The notes: generated by a model not told the origin, from the letters alone. Positions 28,805 to 38,621 are shown, counted from the first letter of the stretch. The stretch: DNA of 64,000 nucleotides from Leeuwenhoekiella aequorea (GCF_004104375.1 NZ_QOVM01000003.1:310001-374000); one strand, 5' to 3'. Numbers and translations: made by a program.

Positions 28805-30026
28805 TATTTTTTTCCGCTATCCATTTGCTCATAAATTTTGAAGCCTGTAACGATTGGTGCCAGAGCATAGATCCTGTAAAATTTGACTTTCGGTGTGATA
28901 TTAAATTCTGTTTCAATGCGCTAAGTCTCGTTGCAAATTCAGGTTGCCCTTTACTGGCTAGAAAACGCTCATTTATAACCTCTATACCATTAGCTCTTGC
29001 TTGAAGCCAATTATCTTCATTGGTATACAGTTCAATTGCTGCTTGAGCAAATAGAGCCGAATCGTCAGTCACGATCCCGTTAAATGGTAATTCTCCGTGC
29101 ATACCTTCAGCTCCAACAGTACTGGTAACTGCTGGAGTTCCACATTGCATTGCTTCCAATAATTTTCCTTTTAAACCCGCACCAGTAAGAAGCGGCGCCA
29201 CTAGTACACGCGCATCTTCAATAACTTCAAAAGCACTTTCGGCTCTGCCTAAAACATAAAATTTCTCGTTAGCATTATGTAGTTGCGTATGCTTTTCAGC
29301 AGGATATGACCCATAAATTCGCATTTCCGCTTGAGGCAATTCTTTCCGAATTAAAGGCCAAATTCCTTTTTTTAATTGAAGTACAGATTGCCAATTAGGT
29401 TCATGTCTAAAATTGCCTATTGTAACAAAGTGAGCACGTTCTTCAAACCTTTTCCAATTAGAACTGGTAGAAGACGTCACTTCATCGACCATAAAAGGCA
29501 GGTAAAAAATTTGCTGTTTAGGAACTCTAAAGTATTTCTCTAAAAGTTGCATTTCAGCTTCAGAAATTACGAGGGTCAAATCACACCGATAGATACTTGC
29601 TATTTCTCGCTTAGCAAAATCATTATCTAAAAAATCTTCTGTAAAGGGAACACCTGCTTTTAATGCCGCTTCCCTACCCTTTCGTAGTCCGTGGAGATCT
29701 ATAGTCTCCAGAATGCGTATTGCATCTGGACATTGTTCTTTTACACGCCACCCAAACTGCTCTTCGATAACAAATTTGTCAAAAAGAACTAAATCTGGAT
29801 TAAGCGTTGCGATATACTGATCAAAGGATACGTCATTCAATTTTATTTCTTGAGTTGTTATATCAAGGTTTTCCAGATCTTCTGCATAATTTGTTTTCCC
29901 GGCTGCACATGCAAAATGTATTTTATATCCCAAATTTTGCATAGCTCTTAGCAATTGAAGTATGCGAGCTCCTGCTGCAGAAGAAACCGGCTCAGGCCAG
30001 ACGTTACCTATAATTAATGCTTTCAT
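28800..30026 (-). CDS. GT4-like glycosyltransferase
   Basis: 408-residue GT-B fold glycosyltransferase, cytoplasmic face of the membrane, acceptor unknown. It opens KALIIGNVWPEPVSSAAGARI, typical of the donor-loop start of family 4 enzymes. The C-terminal nucleotide-sugar region contains APLLTGAGLKGKLLEAMQCGTPAVTS with the conserved E-x7-E-like patch. A longer frame from 30086 is rejected because the promoter box at 30031-30038 lies inside it. Divergent from a GbsR/MarR regulator with a shared palindrome, which suggests regulation by that protein. Confidence 0.8.
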   Translation of the reverse strand: MKALIIGNVWPEPVSSAAGARILQLLRAMQNLGYKIHFACAAGKTNYAEDLENLDITTQEIKLNDVSFDQYIATLNPDLVLFDKFVIEEQFGWRVKEQCPDAIRILETIDLHGLRKGREAALKAGVPFTEDFLDNDFAKREIASIYRCDLTLVISEAEMQLLEKYFRVPKQQIFYLPFMVDEVTSSTSSNWKRFEERAHFVTIGNFRHEPNWQSVLQLKKGIWPLIRKELPQAEMRIYGSYPAEKHTQLHNANEKFYVLGRAESAFEVIEDARVLVAPLLTGAGLKGKLLEAMQCGTPAVTSTVGAEGMHGELPFNGIVTDDSALFAQAAIELYTNEDNWLQARANGIEVINERFLASKGQPEFATRLSALKQNLISHRKSNFTGSMLWHQSLQASKFMSKWIAEKNK

Positions 30027-30030
30027 CCTG

Positions 30031-30038
30031 CAAATATA
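30031..30038 (-). promoter_or_regulatory. Promoter -7 box for the glycosyltransferase gene
   Basis: On the minus strand TATATTTG matches TAnnTTTG and ends 4 bases before the ATG at 30026, predicting a leaderless mRNA. Confidence 0.68.
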
Positions 30039-30058
30039 CTTCTCCCTAACTAATAAAT

Positions 30059-30082
30059 AAGTTTCACTTATTACTGAAACTT
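30059..30082. promoter_or_regulatory. Candidate operator between divergent genes
   Basis: Perfect inverted repeat AAGTTTCA / TGAAACTT with an 8-base spacer. It covers the expected -33 regions of both divergent promoters (boxes at 30031-30038 and 30095-30102). A natural ligand is the GbsR/MarR-type product of the right-hand gene; this is inference. Confidence 0.55.
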
Positions 30083-30094
30083 TCAAATATTTAG

Positions 30095-30102
30095 TATATT
30101 TA
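30095..30102 (+). promoter_or_regulatory. Promoter -7 box for the GbsR/MarR gene
   Basis: TATATTTA matches TAnnTTTG at seven of eight positions and ends 3 bases before the ATG at 30106. Confidence 0.5.
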
Positions 30103-30105
30103 GAT

Positions 30106-30609
30106 ATGGAATTTACTGAAGCAAAAGCACAATTTTTACAGACTTGGGGAGCTCTGGGCTCTCAATGGGGAATTAATAAAACGATGGCTCAGATTCACGC
30201 GCTTTTAATGATCTCACCAGAATCACTTTCTATGGAAGAGGTTATGGAAGAACTTAAAATTTCACGAGGAAATGCCAGTATGAATTTACGTGGACTTATC
30301 GATTGGGGGATTGTTTATAAAGAATATAAACCCGGGGAGCGTCGCGAATATTTTGTTGCAGATCAAGATGTAGATTCTTTAGCGCGTAAGATAGCGATTG
30401 AACGCAGCAAACGTGAGGTTAAACCAGCTTTACGCGTTCTTGAAGGGGTTAAAAACTTTGATGATGATTCGAGTAAAGAAGCACAAAAGTTTAAGAAAAA
30501 GACACAAGAGTTACACGACTTCGTAGAAAAAGCAGATACCATGCTTGAAAAAATCATTAATCAGAAAGAAAACTGGATTACAAAAACCATAATGAAGTTA
30601 ATGACCTAA
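30106..30609 (+). CDS. GbsR/MarR-type transcriptional regulator
   Basis: 167-residue winged-helix regulator. The opening FLQTWGALGSQWGINKTMAQIHALLMIS and the recognition region LKISRGNASMNLRGLIDWGIVYKEYKPGERREYF match the GbsR branch of MarR-like proteins, named for glycine-betaine control in Bacillus. The C-terminal third is a helical dimerisation arm. Context suggests it represses itself and the divergent glycosyltransferase through the palindrome between them. The effector is unknown. Confidence 0.82.
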   Translation: MEFTEAKAQFLQTWGALGSQWGINKTMAQIHALLMISPESLSMEEVMEELKISRGNASMNLRGLIDWGIVYKEYKPGERREYFVADQDVDSLARKIAIERSKREVKPALRVLEGVKNFDDDSSKEAQKFKKKTQELHDFVEKADTMLEKIINQKENWITKTIMKLMT

Positions 30610-30666
30610 AAAGGGTTTAAGATTTGTTATCTCAACTACTTATGCTGAATTTAAATAAGATATAAA

Positions 30667-30703
30667 ATAACAAAACCACCTGTTGATCAGGTGGTTTTGT
30701 TAT
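30667..30703. terminator. Bidirectional terminator between the GbsR gene and gcvP
   Basis: Perfect 16-base stem centred on the loop TTGAT (30683-30687), with A-rich and T-rich arms, so it can serve both converging transcripts. Confidence 0.88.
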
Positions 30704-30724
30704 TTAGGAAATATTAAATGGCTA

Positions 30725-33577
30725 TTAAGCTTCTTCCATATATTCCTCAATTGGAGCGCAAGTACAAATTAAATTACGATCTCCGTAAGCATCATCTACA
30801 CGACGCACAGTAGGCCAGAATTTATTATCTACAACATATTCCAACGGATAGGCTGCTTGCTCTCTGGTATATGGTAAATCCCATGTATCTGCGGTAAGCA
30901 TATGCAAAGTGTGAGGAGCATTTTTGAGAACATTATTTTCATCTGTTATAGTAGCAGCATCAATCTCTTTTCTAATTGACTTCATTGCATCACAGAAACG
31001 ATCTAGTTCTGCCTTACTTTCACTTTCAGTAGGCTCTATCATCATTGTTCCTGCTACAGGAAATGATACTGTAGGAGCATGAAAACCATAGTCTATAAGA
31101 CGTTTAGCAATATCTACTACTTCTATACCATTATCTTTAAATGGGCGACAATCTATGATCATCTCGTGAGCCGCACGACCCATTTCTCCAGAATATAAAA
31201 CCTCAAAAGATCCTTTAAGTCGCTCCTTTATATAATTTGCATTTAAAATTGCTGCCTCAGTAGATTCTTTGAGTCCGTCTGCGCCAAGCATTTTTATATA
31301 AGCATAACTAATTAAGCAAACAAGTGATGATCCCCAAGGCGCAGCAGATATTGCTGAAATCGCTTGAGATCCGCCTGTTTTAATTACCGGGTTTGTAGGT
31401 AAAAATGGTACGAGTTGTTCGGCAACACATATAGGCCCTACACCAGGTCCACCACCTCCATGAGGGATTGCAAATGTTTTATGTAAATTAAGGTGACATA
31501 CGTCTGCACCTATTCTTCCAGGATTTGTTAATCCTACCTGTGCATTCATATTAGCGCCATCCATATAAACCTGACCACCATTCTCATGAATAATGCCGGT
31601 AATTTCCTGGATTGCACTTTCATAAACTCCGTGCGTAGAAGGGTAAGTAACCATTATGGCAGATAAATTATCTTTATACTTTTCTGCTTTCTGGCGTAAA
31701 TCTTCAACATCAATATTTCCAGATTCAGTAGCCTTTGTAACAACTACCTTCATCCCCGCCATTACTGCACTTGCAGGATTCGTTCCGTGTGCAGATGATG
31801 GAATTAAACAGATATTACGGTGACTTTCACCTCTACTTTCATGGTACGCTCTAATTACCATTAAACCGGCATATTCTCCTTGTGCGCCAGAATTAGGTTG
31901 CAATGAAGTGCCTGCAAAACCAGTGATTTCATTTAACTGACTCTCTAGCTTAGTTAGAACTTCTTGATAACCTTGAGCTTGCTCTACCGGCACAAATGGA
32001 TGAATTCCTCCCCATCGCGGATCACTTAACGGAAGCATTTCTGAAGCCGCATTTAATTTCATAGTACAAGAACCTAAAGAGATCATACTATGATTTAGAG
32101 ACAAATCTTTACGCTCTAACCTTTTAATATAACGCATCAACTCTGTTTCAGAATGATAGCTATTAAATACAGGGTTAGTCATAAATTCAGTCTTGCGACG
32201 TAAATTATCAGGTAACGCATCAAGCTCTGGAAGTTCTTCTAAAGCAACAAATTTTTTATCTAAAGCCTGAGCAAAAACTGAAATTATAGTGTTTAAATCA
32301 GCTAAACTTGTAGTCTCATTTATAGAAACCGAAACTGTATTTTCATCTGGATAATAGAAGTTAATCTCATTAGCCTCTGCGATATTCTTAAGTTTAGACC
32401 CGTCAATTTTGACGCGAATAGTATCAAAATATCCTGTATTAAGTTGGTACAAACCTAATTTTTCTAAACTATCTGCTAATGCAGTTGTGGTACGATGAAT
32501 TTTTGTAGCGATATATTTCAACCCTTGAGGGCCGTGATATACTGTATACATACCAGCCATAACAGCTAATAAAACTTGTGCTGTACAAATATTTGAAGTG
32601 GCTTTATCTCGTTTAATATGCTGTTCACGAGTTTGCAACGCCATACGCAAAGCACGGTTACCATTACGGTCTTTTGTAACACCAATTATACGTCCGGGAA
32701 TATTACGTTTATATTCTTCGCGTGTTGCAAAATACGCTGCGTGAGGTCCGCCATATCCTAAAGGAATTCCGAACCGTTGAGTAGTACCCACTACAACATC
32801 TGCACCTAGATGACCCGGAGATTCTAACAAAACAAGACTCATAATATCTGCAGCAACTGCAACTTTTATATCAGCTTCTTTAGCTTTAGAAATAAAGCCT
32901 GCATAATCGTGGATTTCTCCACTTGCGGCAGGGTATTGTAATAATGCTCCAAAATAATCTGAACCAAATTCAAATTCTTGAGCATTTCCTATAACTAACT
33001 CTACACCTACAGGAATAGCTCGCGTTTGCAGTACAGAAAGTGTCTGTGGTAAAATTTCTTTATCAACAAAGAACTTAACTACGTCATTCTTTTTTTGATC
33101 ACGACTACGTACAGCTGCAAGCAAGGTCATAGCCTCTGCTGCGGCCGTTGACTCGTCCAGTAAAGATGCATTTGCAAGCTCCATACCGGTAAGGTCTGCA
33201 ATCATCGTTTGAAAATTAAGCAAAGCCTCTAGTCGACCTTGAGCAATTTCTGCCTGATAAGGAGTATAAGCAGTATACCAACCCGGATTTTCTAAAATAT
33301 TGCGTTGTATAACTGCAGGAATTTTTGCCTCGTGGTACCCTAAACCTATATAGGTTTTAAACAATTTATTTTTACTTGCAAGCGAATTTATATGAGTTGC
33401 GTACTCATATTCACTTAACGCAGGTTCTAAGTTTAAGGGCTTCTTTAATTTTATACCATCAGGCAAAGTCTCAAAAATAAGCTGATCTATAGTATCTGCT
33501 CCTATCGCTTTCAACATCTCCTCTTTCTCTTCCGGTCTTGATCCAATATGCCTTAAAGCAAAAACATCTGTTCTCAT
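30725..33577 (-). CDS. gcvP: Glycine dehydrogenase (decarboxylating), P-protein
   Basis: PLP enzyme of the glycine cleavage system, 950 residues from the chosen start, carrying fused P1 and P2 halves. The N-terminal half begins [17 protein letters not shown] and includes [21 protein letters not shown]; the C-terminal half holds the PLP lysine in [17 protein letters not shown]. The ATG at 33577 is preferred over the frame start at 33658, since the promoter box lies at 33605-33612. Other gcv genes are not nearby, which is usual for Flavobacteriaceae. Confidence 0.95.
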   Translation of the reverse strand: MRTDVFALRHIGSRPEEKEEMLKAIGADTIDQLIFETLPDGIKLKKPLNLEPALSEYEYATHINSLASKNKLFKTYIGLGYHEAKIPAVIQRNILENPGWYTAYTPYQAEIAQGRLEALLNFQTMIADLTGMELANASLLDESTAAAEAMTLLAAVRSRDQKKNDVVKFFVDKEILPQTLSVLQTRAIPVGVELVIGNAQEFEFGSDYFGALLQYPAASGEIHDYAGFISKAKEADIKVAVAADIMSLVLLESPGHLGADVVVGTTQRFGIPLGYGGPHAAYFATREEYKRNIPGRIIGVTKDRNGNRALRMALQTREQHIKRDKATSNICTAQVLLAVMAGMYTVYHGPQGLKYIATKIHRTTTALADSLEKLGLYQLNTGYFDTIRVKIDGSKLKNIAEANEINFYYPDENTVSVSINETTSLADLNTIISVFAQALDKKFVALEELPELDALPDNLRRKTEFMTNPVFNSYHSETELMRYIKRLERKDLSLNHSMISLGSCTMKLNAASEMLPLSDPRWGGIHPFVPVEQAQGYQEVLTKLESQLNEITGFAGTSLQPNSGAQGEYAGLMVIRAYHESRGESHRNICLIPSSAHGTNPASAVMAGMKVVVTKATESGNIDVEDLRQKAEKYKDNLSAIMVTYPSTHGVYESAIQEITGIIHENGGQVYMDGANMNAQVGLTNPGRIGADVCHLNLHKTFAIPHGGGGPGVGPICVAEQLVPFLPTNPVIKTGGSQAISAISAAPWGSSLVCLISYAYIKMLGADGLKESTEAAILNANYIKERLKGSFEVLYSGEMGRAAHEMIIDCRPFKDNGIEVVDIAKRLIDYGFHAPTVSFPVAGTMMIEPTESESKAELDRFCDAMKSIRKEIDAATITDENNVLKNAPHTLHMLTADTWDLPYTREQAAYPLEYVVDNKFWPTVRRVDDAYGDRNLICTCAPIEEYMEEA

Positions 33578-33604
33578 ATGCAATTTGTGTATTTTTAGAT
33601 GCGG

Positions 33605-33612
33605 CAAAATTA
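33605..33612 (-). promoter_or_regulatory. Promoter -7 box for gcvP
   Basis: On the minus strand TAATTTTG matches TAnnTTTG, 27 bases before the ATG at 33577. It rules out the upstream in-frame start. Confidence 0.58.
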
Positions 33613-33687
33613 CGATTTCAGTTATGAATAAAACTGTATGAAACAATGACTTTTTCAACCACTTAATACACTTATTAACAGTTAAAG

Positions 33688-33695
33688 TATATTTA
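33688..33695 (+). promoter_or_regulatory. Promoter -7 box for the UbiA-like gene
   Basis: TATATTTA, seven of eight consensus positions, ending 4 bases before the ATG at 33700. Confidence 0.45.
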
Positions 33696-33699
33696 CGAA

Positions 33700-34527
33700 A
33701 TGAAGCTAGTAAGAGGTCTATTTGATTTTTATATCAATAGCAGTATGCACGTTGCATTTGCTGTACTTTGCTTGTCACTGGTAACTCAAAACCAATTGCA
33801 TCTGGAGGTAGGTTTTTTATTTAATTGGTTTTTATTCTTCGGAACAATAACGGGCTATAATTTTGTGAAGTATGCTAGTCTGGCCGGGCTTCATCATAGA
33901 AATCTCACCGATAAATTAAAAATTATTCAGGCGTTTTCATTTCTATGCTTCCTAATACTATTGATAATTCTATTCCAATTTGAATTTCAGTTTTATATCT
34001 ATTGCATTCCCTTAGTCCTATTGACGTTATTCTACGCATTACCAGTTATGCCGCAGAAAAGAAATCTGAGACACATACCTACTTTAAAAATTTTTATAAT
34101 TGCAGCTGTCTGGTCTGGAGTGACCACCTATTTACCTGTAGTTTATAAGGAAGCTGTTTGGGATTGGGATGTTACTCTAATTTTAGTACAAAGATTTTTA
34201 TTTGTACTCGCTTTAATCATTCCGTTTGAGATACGAGATGTAAAATATGATAGTGAGCTTTTAGGCACATTACCTCAACTATTGGGCATAAAAAAAACCA
34301 AACTTTTTGGCTTGGCTCTACTTGCAATCTGCGTGACTTTGGAGTTTTTTAAAGTATCGATAACTCCTTATTTAAGTGTAGTACACAATTTAATAATTGG
34401 ACTTACGGGACTGGCAATATTACGAGCTTTAAAAAATCAATCTACGTACTACGCATCCTTTTTTATAGAGGGAATACCCATTCTCTGGTATTTATTTGTT
34501 TTGATCTTTAGCCAATTCCCGATCTAA
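33700..34527 (+). CDS. UbiA-like integral membrane protein with degenerate first motif
   Basis: 275 residues, about eight membrane helices. The second half contains [22 protein letters not shown], which matches the second Asp-rich motif and following sequence of UbiA prenyltransferases. At the first motif, where NDxxDxxxD is expected, the sequence reads [17 protein letters not shown]: the asparagine is kept but the aspartates are absent. It may bind a prenyl substrate differently or lack transferase activity. Its 3' end overlaps the convergent small zinc protein gene by 36 bases. Confidence 0.6.
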   Translation: MKLVRGLFDFYINSSMHVAFAVLCLSLVTQNQLHLEVGFLFNWFLFFGTITGYNFVKYASLAGLHHRNLTDKLKIIQAFSFLCFLILLIILFQFEFQFYIYCIPLVLLTLFYALPVMPQKRNLRHIPTLKIFIIAAVWSGVTTYLPVVYKEAVWDWDVTLILVQRFLFVLALIIPFEIRDVKYDSELLGTLPQLLGIKKTKLFGLALLAICVTLEFFKVSITPYLSVVHNLIIGLTGLAILRALKNQSTYYASFFIEGIPILWYLFVLIFSQFPI

Positions 34528-34746
34528 TTCCTGCTGAATACGCTTCTTACAATCTTCGGGCATCTTTTTGCACTTAGGATCGTTTATAAGCTTGGTCAAC
34601 CGCAAATTGCGTTCTGAATAATCAGAGCAATGCTTACAAACCATATTGTGGACAACCACACTAAGTTTCTCAAATAAAGAAGCATCTTTATATTGAACCT
34701 TATCACAAAGGTGACCTGCCTTTTTACAATCTACAAATAGTTTCAT
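34492..34746 (-). CDS. Putative small zinc anti-sigma factor
   Basis: 84-residue Cys/His-rich protein (MKLFVDCKKAGHLCDKV). The segment VHNMVCKHCSDYS matches H-x3-C-x2-C, the metal motif of ZAS-type anti-sigma domains. It begins 3 bases after the stop of the ECF sigma gene, the usual position for a cognate anti-sigma. No membrane helix is present, so it would be a soluble regulator. The 3' end overlaps the opposite gene by 36 bases. Function is inferred from motif and neighbour. Confidence 0.68.
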   Translation of the reverse strand: MKLFVDCKKAGHLCDKVQYKDASLFEKLSVVVHNMVCKHCSDYSERNLRLTKLINDPKCKKMPEDCKKRIQQELDRELAKDQNK

Positions 34747-34749
34747 CTC

Positions 34750-35301
34750 TTATAACCAGTTTTCTTCTAAGCAACTCGCCAGTGCTGTGCGAGCCCTGTG
34801 AATGATTACCCATAAATTAGACGGTGTAATATCAAATTCTTTACAAATAGTTTCAGTATCCTGACCTTCTATGGTTTTTTTTCTAAATATAGCAGCCTGT
34901 TTCTCTGGTAACTTATCTATACACGCATAGATCGCAACACCTAGTTCTGTATTTTCTAAATCATCTTCTGCAGTACGGTCAAAGGGATCTGCAACTCGCT
35001 CTTCTAGCCAGTCTCCGGCTTCTTCATCGCTAGCATAGTTCATACGAACTTCAGCCTTCCCCTTATTAGAATTTATTTTACGATAATGATCTATAATTTT
35101 ACGCTTGAGAATAGATATTAACCAAGTACGTTCACTAGCTTCCCCTTTGAAATTCTTCATCGACTTTAACCCGGCAAGAAAAGTCTCAGAAATAATATCT
35201 TCAGCGATCTCTTTATCACTAACTTTTACAATCGTGTAATTATAAAGGTAATCTGAGTATTTATCAACCCATTTTTGGGGATTGAGCTGGTGGTCTGCCA
35301 T
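34750..35301 (-). CDS. ECF-type sigma-70 family RNA polymerase sigma factor
   Basis: 183 residues from ATG 35301. Region 2 is YLYNYTIVKVSDKEIAEDIISETFLAGLKS followed by RTWLISILKRKIIDHYRK; region 4 is LPEKQAAIFRKKTIEGQDTETICKEFDITPSNLWVIIHRARTAL, the DNA-binding helix-turn-helix. The frame runs back to 35385, but the promoter box at 35332-35339 sits inside that extension, so the shorter start is preferred. Paired with a putative zinc anti-sigma gene 3 bases downstream. Confidence 0.88.
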   Translation of the reverse strand: MADHQLNPQKWVDKYSDYLYNYTIVKVSDKEIAEDIISETFLAGLKSMKNFKGEASERTWLISILKRKIIDHYRKINSNKGKAEVRMNYASDEEAGDWLEERVADPFDRTAEDDLENTELGVAIYACIDKLPEKQAAIFRKKTIEGQDTETICKEFDITPSNLWVIIHRARTALASCLEENWL

Positions 35302-35331
35302 AATTGTTAAATCTGTCGTATCAACATGATG

Positions 35332-35339
35332 CAAATCTA
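35332..35339 (-). promoter_or_regulatory. Promoter -7 box for the sigma/anti-sigma pair
   Basis: On the minus strand TAGATTTG matches TAnnTTTG, about 30 bases before the ATG at 35301. Confidence 0.52.
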
Positions 35340-35435
35340 CACAAATTATAGGTTGTAAGCTTCGTAGAATTTTGCATATGCACACGCCTTTTTATTATCC
35401 TTACAAATCTCTTTAACTAAATGCGAGCAATCACT

Positions 35436-35443
35436 TACTTTTA
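35436..35443 (+). promoter_or_regulatory. Candidate promoter -7 box for the methyltransferase-GT2 pair
   Basis: TACTTTTA, seven of eight consensus positions, 66 bases before the GTG at 35510. Confidence 0.38.
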
Positions 35444-35509
35444 CATTCGTTTTTAAAATAAATAAATCCGAAAATTCAAATATCCACGCTGTGGAAAACT
35501 ATCAAAGCT

Positions 35510-36031
35510 GTGTACGAAAAAACTTTTCCCAATAAACGATATGCTATAACAGCACGGTTTCTCCAAGAAGTATTGCCCGAGGGTAGTTCTATTCTAGATT
35601 TAGGCGTAGAAAATCCGTTTTCTAAAATTATGAAAACCCAGGGTTACCACGTTCAAAATACAACGGGTGAAGATCTGGATGTTGACACAATAGTCGCTCA
35701 AAACACAACTGCAGACGCAGTAACTGCATTTGAAATATTTGAACATTTACTAGCCCCTTTTAATATTTTAAAGGATATAAAATCAGACAAACTTGTCGCA
35801 AGTATTCCTCTAAAACTTTGGTTTTCTCCCGCATATCAAAATAAAAATGATAAATGGGATAGGCACTATCACGAATTTGAGGATTGGCAATTTGATTGGT
35901 TATTAGAAAAATCAGGCTGGGTTATTAAGAAACGAGAAAAATTTACACATCCAGTCAAAAAAATTGGCTTTAGACCTTTATTACGCTTGTTTACACCCAG
36001 ATATTATTTGATTTACGCAGAGCGAAAATGA
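35510..36031 (+). CDS. SAM-dependent methyltransferase-like protein
   Basis: 173 residues with a shortened Rossmann methyltransferase core. SSILDLGVENPFSKIM stands at motif I, TAFEIFEHLLAPFNIL at motif IV, and HYHEFEDWQFDWLLEKSGW is the typical C-terminal segment. The start is GTG at 35510; the frame stays open upstream without an ATG, so a slightly earlier non-ATG start is possible. Overlaps the next gene by four bases (ATGA), so translation is coupled; both likely act on one glycan or lipid. Confidence 0.7.
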   Translation: MYEKTFPNKRYAITARFLQEVLPEGSSILDLGVENPFSKIMKTQGYHVQNTTGEDLDVDTIVAQNTTADAVTAFEIFEHLLAPFNILKDIKSDKLVASIPLKLWFSPAYQNKNDKWDRHYHEFEDWQFDWLLEKSGWVIKKREKFTHPVKKIGFRPLLRLFTPRYYLIYAERK

Positions 36032-36876
36032 AAATTGTAATAATTATACCTGCATATAACGAAGCATCATTAATCAGTTTGACACTAGATTCTTTACTGA
36101 ATCAAACTTATGCAGCACATAAAATTGTAGTAGTTGATGACGGCAGCTCTGATGATACTGCTGCAGTTGTAAAGAGCTATGCAGCAATTCATTATACCAT
36201 TCAGCTTATTCAAAAAAAATCTGAAGCACTTCATCTACCCGGCAGCAAAGTAGTACAAGCCTTTAATTATGGTTTAGCACACTTAACTACAGACTATGAT
36301 CTGCTTTGTAAATTTGATGCAGACTTAATTTTTCCGGATAATTATTTAGAAGTATTGGTTTCAAATTTTCGAGCGAATCCCAAGTTGGGAATGTTTGGAG
36401 GGTTTTGCTATATCGAACAAAACGGCACTTGGCAGTTAGAAAACTTAACAAATAAAGATCACATACGTGGTGCGTTAAAATGCTATCGTAAAGCTTGTTT
36501 CGAATCAATTAATGGCTTGAAAACAGCGATGGGATGGGATACTATAGATGAATTACTTGCGCAATATCATCAATGGGAAGTAGCGACAGATCAAAATTTA
36601 AAAGTCAAGCATTTAAAACCTACGGGGCACACCTATACTTCTAAAGCAAGATATAAACAAGGTGAGGCTTTCTATGGTATGCGCTACGGCTTATTTCTCA
36701 CAACAGTTGCTTCCGGAAAACTTGCCTTCAGGAAAAAGAGCGCTAAATTGTTTATAGATTATTTAAAAGGTTTTTTTCTGGCACAAAAAAAACACCTACC
36801 CTATTTAGTTACTAAACAGGAAGGTGCTTTTATACGTAATCTTCGCTGGAAGAAGATCAAACAGAAATTATTCTAG
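36028..36876 (+). CDS. Family 2 glycosyltransferase
   Basis: 282-residue GT-A enzyme. VIIIPAYNEASLISLTLDSLLNQ and KIVVVDDGSSDDTAAVVKSY form the nucleotide-binding start, and KFDADLIFPDNYLE supplies the DxD metal motif. GMGWDTIDELLAQYHQW is in the position of the acceptor-side ED/QxxRW motif, changed here. No membrane helix is obvious. The 3' end overlaps the convergent pafA by 9 bases. Confidence 0.85.
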   Translation: MKIVIIIPAYNEASLISLTLDSLLNQTYAAHKIVVVDDGSSDDTAAVVKSYAAIHYTIQLIQKKSEALHLPGSKVVQAFNYGLAHLTTDYDLLCKFDADLIFPDNYLEVLVSNFRANPKLGMFGGFCYIEQNGTWQLENLTNKDHIRGALKCYRKACFESINGLKTAMGWDTIDELLAQYHQWEVATDQNLKVKHLKPTGHTYTSKARYKQGEAFYGMRYGLFLTTVASGKLAFRKKSAKLFIDYLKGFFLAQKKHLPYLVTKQEGAFIRNLRWKKIKQKLF

Positions 36877-38511
36877 AGCTTCAGAAATTACGGTTCCAGA
36901 TATCCCATTAGGAAATTCTATCCCAAGTAACACTGAAATCGTTGCGGCTATATCCGGAATTTCAGTTTTATTGGCTGTTTTGCCATTTTTAATTCCATTT
37001 CCATAAAATAATAAAGGAACGTGTGTATCATAACTAAATGCAGAACCGTGTGAAGAGCCCGTTCCGCCACCACTTAAATAACCGGGATCAAGCACGATAA
37101 ATACGTCTCCGCTTCGTTTTTGATTAAATCCTTTCTGAATGAGAGAAGCTACACCAGTATTATAAGATCCTTGTTCCATCTGTGCACGAGTATATACCAT
37201 AGCAACTGCCTCATATTGTAAAGCAAAGTGCTTAATATCCTTTTGTAATTCTTCAGCATTGATGCCCTCATCGGCAAGCACGTTGTAGCTAAAGAAAACC
37301 TGGTAATTTGAAATATCTTCTATAAGATCGTTTCGCCCATACTTTTTAGTCACAAAATCCTCTAATTCTTTATTAAATTGAGATCCTTTAAAATAACCAG
37401 AAGGAATTTTTAAACTCGTTAGGTAAGAGGGCACATCTACAGCCCCGTGATCTGCAGTAAGAAATAATGTGTAATTTCCTTCTCCTACTTGCTCATCAAG
37501 TGCTTTAAACAAACGTGCTATATCTTTATCTAGGCGCACATACGTGTCTTGAACTTCTTTAGAATTTACTCCAAAGTTATGCCCCACATAATCTGTAGAA
37601 CTATAACTTACGGCTAAAAAGTCTGTATCCTTGTCTAATCCTAATTGCTCACCTTCTAACGCTGCAATAGCAAAATCTGTTGTTAATGAGTTTCCGTAGG
37701 GTGTGTTTTTTATGATATCAAAGTTTCCGTTCTGCGACCCTAATTTCTTAAGATCATAAGGGAATGATGCTGTTTCTTTTCCTCTAAACCCGCCTTCAAA
37801 ATTATTTTCATCACTTCCACTTTCTATATATTCAGCTATAGGCTTGTAGGTATCCCAAACCTTCATATAAGATTGTGCCTTTTTCTTATTATTAAAATCT
37901 ACTACCCATTTTGGAAGGGTTTCCATATAATACGTACTGGTAACAAAAATGCCTTCATCAGCACCGTGAAACCAGTATGCTCCGTTTGCCGTATGCCCAG
38001 CAGGAAGAATAGAGCCTCGATCTTTAATTGCAACTCCTATAGTTTTACCTCGCATCTGGGTATGCATTCTATTTTCATCTGTAACGGTACTTGTTTTCAT
38101 TCTACGAGGAGACATTTGTCCTACCCCTACATGTGTCGTACCTACAGATTCAACGGTAGTATCTTCAACACAATACACCTCATTTTTTTCAAATTTATTG
38201 TACCAGTTATTTGAAATTATACCGTGGTTCTGGGGCGTAGTCCCTGTATAAACCGATGCGTGTCCAGGGCCTGTATAAGTAGGAGCGTAGTTAAAATGAT
38301 TATTTTGACAATCAAAACCATCACGTTGTAAACGTTTAAAACCATCATTGCCATAATGATTGGCAAAACGAGTTAAATAATCATACCGCATTTGATCAAC
38401 CACAACACCTACTACAAGTTTGGGTTTTTCATTGTTAGCTTGACTAAAACCATGTAAACCCGCTGCCATTAAAATACCCAGCGAGAAAGACTTTAAAAGA
38501 GTAAAATTCAT
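36868..38511 (-). CDS. pafA: PafA-type alkaline phosphatase
   Basis: 547-residue secreted phosphatase of the alkaline phosphatase superfamily, closest to flavobacterial PafA, which releases phosphate from monoesters without phosphate repression. Signal peptide ends at FSQA (about residue 25). D39 in VVVDQMRYD and the nucleophile T80 in APTYTGPGHASVYTG are visible; later metal ligands include TADHGAVDVP and SHGSAFSYDTHVPLLFYG. Periplasmic or surface location expected. Confidence 0.88.
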   Translation of the reverse strand: MNFTLLKSFSLGILMAAGLHGFSQANNEKPKLVVGVVVDQMRYDYLTRFANHYGNDGFKRLQRDGFDCQNNHFNYAPTYTGPGHASVYTGTTPQNHGIISNNWYNKFEKNEVYCVEDTTVESVGTTHVGVGQMSPRRMKTSTVTDENRMHTQMRGKTIGVAIKDRGSILPAGHTANGAYWFHGADEGIFVTSTYYMETLPKWVVDFNNKKKAQSYMKVWDTYKPIAEYIESGSDENNFEGGFRGKETASFPYDLKKLGSQNGNFDIIKNTPYGNSLTTDFAIAALEGEQLGLDKDTDFLAVSYSSTDYVGHNFGVNSKEVQDTYVRLDKDIARLFKALDEQVGEGNYTLFLTADHGAVDVPSYLTSLKIPSGYFKGSQFNKELEDFVTKKYGRNDLIEDISNYQVFFSYNVLADEGINAEELQKDIKHFALQYEAVAMVYTRAQMEQGSYNTGVASLIQKGFNQKRSGDVFIVLDPGYLSGGGTGSSHGSAFSYDTHVPLLFYGNGIKNGKTANKTEIPDIAATISVLLGIEFPNGISGTVISEALE

Positions 38512-38531
38512 TGTTTATTTAATTTGTTACA

Positions 38532-38539
38532 CAAAACTA
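38532..38539 (-). promoter_or_regulatory. Promoter -7 box for pafA
   Basis: On the minus strand TAGTTTTG matches TAnnTTTG, about 20 bases before the ATG at 38511. Confidence 0.58.
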
Positions 38540-38597
38540 ATCCTTTGGTTTAATAATAAGATTAAGTTAATCTTAAATAGGGGGCACACCAATTTTT

Positions 38598-38621
38598 GCT
38601 ATTTTTAAGCCTGAAAATAGC
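38598..38621 (+). promoter_or_regulatory. Palindrome at the mlaE start region, including a -7-like box
   Basis: Perfect inverted repeat GCTATTTT / AAAATAGC with 8-base spacer, ending 3 bases before the ATG at 38625. A -7-like TATTTTTA (38600-38607) lies inside its left arm, so it could be an operator or, if transcription starts earlier, a hairpin covering the ribosome site. Confidence 0.4.
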
